This document shows positions 57,769-64,000 of a stretch of 64,000 bases of DNA, one piece after another. The notes under the pieces were generated by a model. It made no database searches. It was not told the origin of the DNA and saw nothing but the letters and a program-made list of their open reading frames with translations. The stretch's first letter is position 1; each line of letters begins with the position of its first letter. The stretch covers positions 62,001-126,000 of the forward strand of contig JBBCHM010000001.1 in the NCBI GenBank assembly GCA_037200045.1, read 5' to 3'. A program made the translations under genes and the position numbers. The stretch comes from Rhizomicrobium sp. (GTDB taxonomy: Bacteria; Pseudomonadota; Alphaproteobacteria; Micropepsales; Micropepsaceae).

Positions 57769-57846
57769 GAAAGTCCTCGCTGGGAAATCGCGGTGACCAT
57801 AGGGCCATGGTGCCCTAATAGCGAACGGCTCCGTTTTATCTGTGCT

Positions 57847-58698
57847 CTACGCCCGTTCTTTCGCCACGCCCCGCCCGCGCGCCGCGACTAGGACGGCGGC
57901 GACGCCCGCCAGCACGACGGCCGTTATCCGCGGATCGTAGTGGGAACCGAAATTCGGAAACAGGAATATCGAAACGTTGCTCATCGCGTGGAACACGATG
58001 GCCGCGAACACGCTCCGCCCGCCATAAGCATAAAGCCACACCATGACGATACGCAGGAACACCGTGACAACGCATTGCCATGCGACCCAGGCCCAATCGT
58101 GCCCGGTCTGGAAGAACGGGATGACGTGCCAAGCCGACCATATCGCGCCCAGGATCAATGCGCTCGCGAGCACGCCGTGGCGCTTCTCCAGTTCCTCGAA
58201 TGCGAAACCCTGCCAGCCGAGTTCCTCGCCGGCCGCGCCGACCAAGAACATCGCGAACATCGCCGGCGCCGTCGCGTAGGCGATATGGGCATCCGGCATC
58301 CGGGTGCCGGACAGCAGCATCAACAGGAACGATGTGATCATCGCCAGCGGCATGGTGAGGAACGCCGCCGCGAGCCACACGGCCGACCGGATGCGCCGCG
58401 CATCGAAGGTCCGCGCCAAAAGCGAGCCCACCGCGGTCCAGCCGCCGCGCCGATAGAGCACGGCACACGCCGACAGCGCCGGCACGAACGTCATCAGCGC
58501 ACTGACCGGCAGGGCGATCGGAATGCTCCTGGGCAGGAATCCGTGCCACACGAACCCCGCGAACCAGAACGGCACCGAGACCGCGAACAGGATCGCGACA
58601 AACAGCGCGAGGGGACGCCCGACCGCCATGACGAAATCGCCGAGGATGCGCGCCGAACTTACCCCCCCGCCTGGGCGCCCCGTCTTGATTGCCGTCAA
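57847..58698 (-). CDS. CPBP-family intramembrane metalloprotease-like protein
   Basis: 283 residues, about seven or eight membrane helices. CPBP/Abi motif 1 is GAAGEELGWQGFAFEEL, motif 2 WSAWHVIPFF, motif 3 VFHAMSN, giving the paired glutamates and two histidines. The usual Arg of EExxxR is replaced. Members process CAAX-like substrates or confer self-immunity to bacteriocins. Ends near an acyl-CoA synthetase on the same strand. Confidence 0.8.
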   Translation of the reverse strand: MTAIKTGRPGGGVSSARILGDFVMAVGRPLALFVAILFAVSVPFWFAGFVWHGFLPRSIPIALPVSALMTFVPALSACAVLYRRGGWTAVGSLLARTFDARRIRSAVWLAAAFLTMPLAMITSFLLMLLSGTRMPDAHIAYATAPAMFAMFLVGAAGEELGWQGFAFEELEKRHGVLASALILGAIWSAWHVIPFFQTGHDWAWVAWQCVVTVFLRIVMVWLYAYGGRSVFAAIVFHAMSNVSIFLFPNFGSHYDPRITAVVLAGVAAVLVAARGRGVAKERA

Positions 58699-58704
58699 AG
58701 CGCC

Positions 58705-60288
58705 CTAGATCTGCACCTTGCGTCCGTCCCAGAACGGCCTGCGCACATCGCCGCGCTTGATCTTGCCCGCCGCGCTGCGCGGCAGCTCCGCCACGAAGTC
58801 GATCGAGCGCGGCACCTTGAAGCCCGCCAGACGCGGCCGCACGAAGTCGATGATCTCCTGCTTCAGCGCCTCGCTCGGCGCCACGCCCGGCTTCAGCAGC
58901 ACGACGCTCTTGACCTCCTCGCCCCATTCGGCGTTCGGCACGCCGATGGTGCATACGTCCTCGACCGCCGGATGCTGGATGATTTCGTTGTCGACTTCCT
59001 GCGGATAGATGTTCACGCCGCCCGAGATGATGATCTCCGCCGAGCGGCCCGTCAGGAACAGATAATCGTCTTCGTCGAAATAGCCGATGTCGCCCAGGGT
59101 GAAGAACTCGCCGCGATGCGACGCCGCCGTCTTCTTGTCGTCCTTGTAGTAAGTGAACGGGTTGAGCTTCGCCGTCTCGTGATAAATCAGCCCCGCCTGG
59201 CCGGCCGGCAGCTCGTTGCCCTCCTCGTCCAGGATCTTCACGCGCATCAGTGCCGGCCGCCTGCCGACGCTGCCTGGCTTCTTCAGCCATTCGTCGGCAT
59301 GGATATAGAAGCCCGCGCCGCCCTCGCTGCCCGCATAGTACTCGAATAGGATCGGCCCCAGCCAATCCATCATCGCGCGCTTGACCTCGGGCGGGCAGGG
59401 CGCCGCGCCGTGCACGATCATCTTGAGCGACGACAGGTCGTAGCGCGCCTTCATCTCCGCCGGCGCCGCCAGCATGCGCTGCATCATGATCGGCACCAGA
59501 TGGGCGTGCGTCACGCGCCGCGCCTGGATGGTGCGGAACACTTCCTCGGTGTCCCAGCGCTCGCCCATAAAGGCGATCGGCACGCCCGAGGCCTGCGGGA
59601 TCGCGATGTCGAAGGCGAGCGGGGCCGCGTGATAGCCCGGCCCGGCGCACATCTGAACGTCCGTGTCCGGATCATATCCCGCGTTCGAGCCGGCGAATTG
59701 CGGCGGCGTGGCGACGCCGTGCGGCCGGTGCACGCCCTTGGGCCGCCCCGTGGTGCCCGAGGTATAGAGCATCTGGCTGCCCATCACGGGATCGTCCAGA
59801 TCGGCGCCGTCGATGCCTTCGAGCGCCCCGTCGTAATCCTCGAACCCGTCCGCCAATCCGCCGACCGAGAGTTTCAACCCGATGCCCGGCGCCTTGTGCA
59901 CCGCCTCGCGGACGGTATCGAACTTGGTCTCCGCGATCAGCGCCTTGGCCTCGCAGTCGTTCAGGATATAGGCGATCTCGTCGGTCTTGAGATGCCAGTT
60001 CACCGGCGTCACGCGCAGCCCGGCGCGCCGCGTCGCGTTCAGCGTCTCGATGAACTCCGCGCGGTTGGTGCAGAACAGCGCCACCGCGTCGCCGGGCTTC
60101 AGGCCCTCCTCGCGCAGCACCCGCGCCAGCCGGTTCGACTGCGCGTTGATCTTGGCATAGGAGTGCTCGCCGAAGCGGTCCCAGATCGCCACGCGCTCGG
60201 GTTTCACCTGGGCCCAGAAGGCGCTGACCATGCCGGCGCCGGCATAGCCCATCAGCCGTTCGAGGAATGCCGGATCGCGCGTGTCCAT
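58705..60288 (-). CDS. Acyl-CoA synthetase (AMP-binding family)
   Basis: 527 residues. P-loop LYTSGTTGRPKGVHRPHG, adenine motif YYAGSEGG, GDIGYFDEDDYLFLTGR, and the catalytic Lys in PRSAAGKIKRGDVR. It activates a carboxylic acid with ATP and CoA; substrate not assigned (fatty or aromatic acid). It lies six bases upstream of the CPBP gene on the same strand. Confidence 0.9.
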   Translation of the reverse strand: MDTRDPAFLERLMGYAGAGMVSAFWAQVKPERVAIWDRFGEHSYAKINAQSNRLARVLREEGLKPGDAVALFCTNRAEFIETLNATRRAGLRVTPVNWHLKTDEIAYILNDCEAKALIAETKFDTVREAVHKAPGIGLKLSVGGLADGFEDYDGALEGIDGADLDDPVMGSQMLYTSGTTGRPKGVHRPHGVATPPQFAGSNAGYDPDTDVQMCAGPGYHAAPLAFDIAIPQASGVPIAFMGERWDTEEVFRTIQARRVTHAHLVPIMMQRMLAAPAEMKARYDLSSLKMIVHGAAPCPPEVKRAMMDWLGPILFEYYAGSEGGAGFYIHADEWLKKPGSVGRRPALMRVKILDEEGNELPAGQAGLIYHETAKLNPFTYYKDDKKTAASHRGEFFTLGDIGYFDEDDYLFLTGRSAEIIISGGVNIYPQEVDNEIIQHPAVEDVCTIGVPNAEWGEEVKSVVLLKPGVAPSEALKQEIIDFVRPRLAGFKVPRSIDFVAELPRSAAGKIKRGDVRRPFWDGRKVQI

Positions 60289-60464
60289 CGTGCCTCCCGC
60301 GCTGCCGTCCCTGCCGGCGGCTCGCGCAAATATCGCTGGCGCAACGCTACTGAAACGCGCCGCCCAAGGCCACGGGTTACGCCACCGCCCCAGATTGTCG
60401 CGGTTTAACCATGGCCTGAGCCGCGCCGCATCGTGTAGGCTGGCGCCGGCAGGGGGAGAGCGGC

Positions 60465-60785
60465 ATGAGGGTTATTGCCATCGCGCTGATCGCGTTCGCG
60501 ACGCTGTCCGGCCCCGCCTTCGCCGCCGATGGCGACGATGCGGCCGCGCCCGCTTTGGTCGACGACGCCACCTTCGATGCCGCCTTCCAATGTCCCGAAA
60601 CCCTCGCCGGCGCGGACGCCCGCGAGGACGAATTGCAGCGCTATGCCGCCTGGGCCAAGGCAATGCATCCCGACTGGAATTTCCGCAAGCGCCTGGACGT
60701 CCGCTACGGCCTCCTGCGCCGCCATGCCTGCGCCCAGACCATGGCCAACATCGCCGCCGCGGCGCGCCCGGCGTTCGGGCCCTAG
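60465..60785 (+). CDS. Small exported protein, 106 aa
   Basis: A signal peptide (MRVIAIALIAFATLSGPAFA) and a mature domain with two cysteines. No family recognised. It is divergent from the acyl-CoA synthetase. Confidence 0.6.
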   Translation: MRVIAIALIAFATLSGPAFAADGDDAAAPALVDDATFDAAFQCPETLAGADAREDELQRYAAWAKAMHPDWNFRKRLDVRYGLLRRHACAQTMANIAAAARPAFGP

Positions 60786-60875
60786 CCGGCCGACCGTTCA
60801 CCAGCGTCGCGCCTGCCGCTGGCAAAGCCGGGCGGCTTCTCCTATATCCCCGTGACCCCTTTGGAGGTTTTCCGC

Positions 60876-62252
60876 GTGGCCCAGCCCTGGTCCCCGCAAA
60901 GCTGGCGTTCCAGGCCGATCCGTCAGGTTCCGGACTATCCGGACAAGGCGGCTCTGGCGGCCGTGGAAGCACGCCTGAAGACCCACCCGCCGCTGGTGTT
61001 CGCCGGCGAGGCGCGCAATTTAATGTCCAGCCTGGCGGAGGTCTCCCAGGGCCGGGCTTTTCTGCTCCAGGGCGGCGATTGCGCCGAGAGCTTCGCCGAA
61101 TTCACCGCCAACAACATCCGCGACACGTTCTGCGTTTTCCTCAGCATGGCGACGGTGCTGACCTTCGGCGCCAATTTGCCGGTGGTGAAGATCGGCCGCA
61201 TCGCCGGGCAATTCGCCAAGCCGCGCTCCGACGATTTCGAGACCCAGAACGGCGTCACGCTGCCCTCCTATCGCGGCGACAACATTAACGGCGGGGAGTT
61301 CACCGCCGCCGCCCGCACGCCCGATCCCGAGCGCCTGATGCGCGCCTATTACCAGGCGGCGGCGACCGCCAATCTGGTGCGCGCCTTCGCGACCGGCGGC
61401 TATGCCGACCTCGCCCGCGCGCGGCACTGGAATCTCGACCACCACCACGCCGATCTCAGCCGCCGCTACAGCGAAGTGGTCGACAAGATCGACCAGGGCG
61501 TCGATTTCATGAAGACGTTCTCGCTGGCCGACGCGGTGAAGCAGCAGACCAGCCGCGTCGATTTCTATTTCAGCCACGAGGCGCTGCTGCTGCCTTACGA
61601 GGAAGCGCTGACCCGCCAGGATTCGATCACCGGCGAGCACTACGCCACCTCCGGCCACATGGTCTGGATCGGCGACCGCACGCGCCAGCCCGACGGCGCC
61701 CATGTCGAATTCTGCCGCGGCGTGAAAAATCCGATCGGCCTCAAATGCGGCCCCAGCCTCGCCGAGGAAGACCTCATCAAGCTCTGCGCCACGCTGAACC
61801 CGGAGAACAAGCCCGGCCGCCTGACGCTGATCGCGCGCTACGGCTCCGACAAGATCGCCGCCCATCTGCCCAAGCTGATCCGCGCGGTGCGCCGCGAGGG
61901 GCTGAACGTCGTGTGGTCCTGCGATCCGATGCACGGCAACACGATCAAGCTGCAATCCGGCTACAAGACGCGCCCCGTCGACCGGGTGTTCGAGGAGGTG
62001 AAATCCTTCTTCGCCATCCATCGCGCCGAAGGGACCCATGCCGGCGGCATCCATCTGGAGATGACCGGCCAGGACGTTACCGAATGCCTCGGCGGCGCCC
62101 AGGCGATCAGGGAGATCGACCTGTTCGACCGCTACCAGACCGCCTGCGACCCGCGCCTCAATGCGAGCCAGGCGCTGGAGCTCGCCTTCCTGCTCGCCGA
62201 CACGATCCGCGCCGAACGCGTCAAAAGCGACCGCCTGGCGGCCTCGGCGTGA
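60876..62252 (+). CDS. 3-deoxy-7-phosphoheptulonate synthase, class II
   Basis: 458 residues, first enzyme of the shikimate pathway (PEP + erythrose-4-P). Class II markers: [41 protein letters not shown] and [14 protein letters not shown] followed by [11 protein letters not shown] at 60876 is chosen over 60852 because TGGAGGT sits about eight bases upstream. Plant-like type, common in proteobacteria. Confidence 0.95.
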   Translation: MAQPWSPQSWRSRPIRQVPDYPDKAALAAVEARLKTHPPLVFAGEARNLMSSLAEVSQGRAFLLQGGDCAESFAEFTANNIRDTFCVFLSMATVLTFGANLPVVKIGRIAGQFAKPRSDDFETQNGVTLPSYRGDNINGGEFTAAARTPDPERLMRAYYQAAATANLVRAFATGGYADLARARHWNLDHHHADLSRRYSEVVDKIDQGVDFMKTFSLADAVKQQTSRVDFYFSHEALLLPYEEALTRQDSITGEHYATSGHMVWIGDRTRQPDGAHVEFCRGVKNPIGLKCGPSLAEEDLIKLCATLNPENKPGRLTLIARYGSDKIAAHLPKLIRAVRREGLNVVWSCDPMHGNTIKLQSGYKTRPVDRVFEEVKSFFAIHRAEGTHAGGIHLEMTGQDVTECLGGAQAIREIDLFDRYQTACDPRLNASQALELAFLLADTIRAERVKSDRLAASA

Positions 62253-62275
62253 ACGGGCAATAGGGCGCGAACCGC

Positions 62276-63034
62276 ATGGGCGTGGCGCGGCTTCTCGCGA
62301 AAGGGTGGGTCGTGTTCTGCCTCTTCGCGGCGGCGCATGGCGTCAACCTCGCGCTCAGCCGCGGCGATACCCCGCTCGCCGCCGTGCAGGACGTCGTCGT
62401 CTGCGTGCTTCTGTTCGGCGCCATGGGGCTGTTGTTCGTCGGCGGTTTCGGCGCCTCGTCGGGTGGCACCTCGACGCTTCTCGCGCGGCTGAAGCCGCGC
62501 CATCTCATGCCGGGCTTCAACGAGACGGTGTTCGTCGCCTTCGTGATCCTGAGCTTCCTGGCGCAGATCTTCCTCAGCTCGCCCGCCAAGGGCGGCCCGG
62601 TCGGCGACGCGCTGCAGAACGCGATGTATTTCGTCGTGCCCGGCCAGCATGCGCTGGCCGCGCGCCTCATCGCCTGCACGCTCGGCCACGACCGCATCTA
62701 CGCGCTGGCCTTGTCCTCGGCCTTCGCCTGGCTGCTCGGCGTGATCTTCGTCGCCTCGGCGGTGTCGCGCATCGGCCTGACGGCGGGGATTCTCCGGCTG
62801 GAGCGCACACTGCGCCCCTCCTCCTTCGGCCCGACACTGCTGGCGGCAGTCTATGGCCTCGTCGCCATCGTGAGCTTCCAGCTTCTTTATGTCGGCACGG
62901 CCTATGGCTGGCTGGGCTGCGGGATATTCACCGGCATCGCCGGCTCGCTGCTGACCGGCCTGGCGCCGCTGCTGCTCGCCTACCTCGTCGTCGCCGCGCT
63001 CGCGACGCTGAAGGCGAGTGGGCCGGAGACCTGA
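62276..63034 (+). CDS. Hypothetical integral membrane protein, 252 aa
   Basis: About six hydrophobic segments (e.g. WVVFCLFAAAHGVNLALS, ALALSSAFAWLLGVIFVASA, LAYLVVAALATL). No family recognised; starts 23 bases after the DAHP synthase and may be co-transcribed. Confidence 0.7.
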   Translation: MGVARLLAKGWVVFCLFAAAHGVNLALSRGDTPLAAVQDVVVCVLLFGAMGLLFVGGFGASSGGTSTLLARLKPRHLMPGFNETVFVAFVILSFLAQIFLSSPAKGGPVGDALQNAMYFVVPGQHALAARLIACTLGHDRIYALALSSAFAWLLGVIFVASAVSRIGLTAGILRLERTLRPSSFGPTLLAAVYGLVAIVSFQLLYVGTAYGWLGCGIFTGIAGSLLTGLAPLLLAYLVVAALATLKASGPET

Positions 63035-63060
63035 TCGGGCCGCGTGAAAAGGCCATCGGG

Positions 63061-63225
63061 TCAGGCCGAGGTGGGGAACTTTCCCGCCAACCGTTCGTAT
63101 TCCGCGGCGTCTATGACAACCGCCACCGGCCCGCCATCTTCGACAACCAGTTGCGGCGACTTGCGAGTGGCCATGATGAACTCGTCGAAATGCTCCTTCG
63201 CATCCTTGAGCGACCATTCCGTCAT
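63061..63225 (-). CDS. Phd/YefM-type antitoxin, 54 aa
   Basis: A short complete frame starting MTEWSLKDAKEHFDEF and ending EYERLAGKFPTSA has the Phd/YefM pattern, with QLVVEDGGPVAVVIDAAEYE as the conserved core. It is shorter than usual. No PIN, Doc or RelE toxin lies immediately next to it within the window; the 240-aa gene upstream of it is not a recognised toxin. Confidence 0.75.
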   Translation of the reverse strand: MTEWSLKDAKEHFDEFIMATRKSPQLVVEDGGPVAVVIDAAEYERLAGKFPTSA

Positions 63226-63276
63226 GGCGCGAGCCTATCCGAAATCGCCCGCGAAGTCACCGACACGACGAATGGG

Positions 63277-63999
63277 TCAGCGCTTGTAGACCCAGCCGAG
63301 ATGCTGCTTGAGGTAGGGTATCGTTGCACCCCACCCGTTCTTGACGGGATCGGGACACCATTCGAGAATATCTTTGGCCTTGTCGGAGTTCGCAAAGATA
63401 TCGACTGCGGCTTCCATCTCGCTTCGCGGTGGGAGCGATGCATAGGTTCGCGACAGCAAGTCCATGAGAACGGCATAGGCTAGCAGAATGCGTCCAAGGA
63501 CGGGACGTGTATCGAATGAGAAATCTCTCAGTATGTCCGCCGCAGGTTCGTAGGCGTCGAGAAACTCCGCCTTGCCCCCCGTTACGGCAGCCTGAAATTC
63601 GCCGAATGTCATGGGACGCCGCTGCGCTCCTTCAACGATGATCATCGCATCCAGAAATTGCTCGAGGTGGCCGATGACGAGCCCCTGCCGCCAAATCGTG
63701 GCGGACGCCGTCAAGCGCGCCGTCGCCCAGTCGGTCCTCGACGGCTCGTATTCGAGGGCCGGTGCAACCTTCGCGATTTCGTAGTCGTCCGTGAGAAGGA
63801 CGGCCGCGGCCTTGAGCAGGTAGTATTTCGTCCTGATGTCGGCATCGAGCGACAGGTCGAAAAAAGTGGCCGATCTCTGGATGAGCCTGTAAATCACCAA
63901 AGGCAGAAAAAGCAAGTAGATCGTTGACGTTGCATAATATCTCGGACCGACACTGCCGCCGCGGCCCTCGCTCAGCCAGCTTTGCGGGGCGGCTCCCAA
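63277..63999 (-). CDS. Hypothetical membrane-associated protein, reaching the right edge
   Basis: At least 240 residues, possibly continuing beyond the window; the M at 63999 may not be the true start. One strong hydrophobic helix near the N-terminus (STIYLLFLPLVIYRLI) and a helical body with ATARLTASATIWRQGLVIGH. No family recognised. Confidence 0.55.
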   Translation of the reverse strand: MGAAPQSWLSEGRGGSVGPRYYATSTIYLLFLPLVIYRLIQRSATFFDLSLDADIRTKYYLLKAAAVLLTDDYEIAKVAPALEYEPSRTDWATARLTASATIWRQGLVIGHLEQFLDAMIIVEGAQRRPMTFGEFQAAVTGGKAEFLDAYEPAADILRDFSFDTRPVLGRILLAYAVLMDLLSRTYASLPPRSEMEAAVDIFANSDKAKDILEWCPDPVKNGWGATIPYLKQHLGWVYKR

Positions 64000-64000
64000 T

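Noticed and set aside
58600..59650. Long reverse frame overlapping the acyl-CoA synthetase and CPBP genes
   Set aside because: It crosses two real genes in a different phase and shows frame-shadow composition.

Overview
The window is high-GC (roughly two thirds G+C in the flanks) and reads as an alphaproteobacterial chromosome. This rests on dense coding, short ATGA-type overlaps, and the gene content: glmU/glmS, rpiA with an alphaproteobacterial-style glutathione reductase, methylcrotonyl-CoA carboxylase, and class II DAHP synthase. I cannot name the genus from the sequence alone.

Left flank (1-5.3 kb): the end of an isovaleryl-CoA dehydrogenase gene is followed by overlapping mccB and mccA, the leucine/isovalerate degradation pathway. 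Then come a thiolase tail remnant, an intact zinc-independent NADP oxidoreductase and a beheaded pobA. pobA breaks off near 5330, and unrelated sequence starts there.

Genomic island (about 5.3-44.0 kb): an intact tRNA-Val(CAC) gene lies at 44032-44106, and a second 49-nt copy of its 3' part lies at 6606-6654. The two are in direct orientation, as left by site-specific integration at a tRNA. Next to each is a copy of a gene for a C-terminal HEPN-like protein, intact at 42.4-43.8 kb and frameshifted and truncated at 5.7-6.4 kb. No integrase is visible. The island carries: (a) a 12-gene, tightly overlapping minus-strand operon (24245 down to 7090) encoding two Hsp70 ATPases, two J-like partners, a TIR/beta-propeller protein, large helical-repeat proteins and membrane-anchored proteins; (b) a divergently transcribed SLOG-like protein with several membrane helices; (c) broken DUF2075-like and STAND-like genes; (d) a Fic protein with its inhibitory motif; (e) a three-gene GHKL-ATPase/nuclease, DNA methyltransferase and Z1-helicase system; (f) a five-gene operon joining two unrecognised proteins to an NMT1/SsuA-type ABC transporter; (g) the HEPN-like gene. 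This has the look of a defence/stress island. The strongest candidate for an undescribed system is (a)+(b): chaperones as possible sensors, a TIR enzyme as possible signal generator, and a SLOG-membrane protein as possible effector.

Right flank (44.1-64 kb): ordinary chromosome. It holds an FMN reductase, an exported protein gene interrupted by one in-frame amber codon, gph, glmU, glmS, a DadA/SolA-type oxidase, a Phd antitoxin with a frameshifted PIN toxin, rpiA, a lipoprotein hydrolase, gor, a palindromic intergenic element, exported proteins of unknown role, a CPBP membrane protein, an acyl-CoA synthetase, class II DAHP synthase, a membrane protein, a short Phd-type antitoxin, and an unrecognised gene reaching the right edge.
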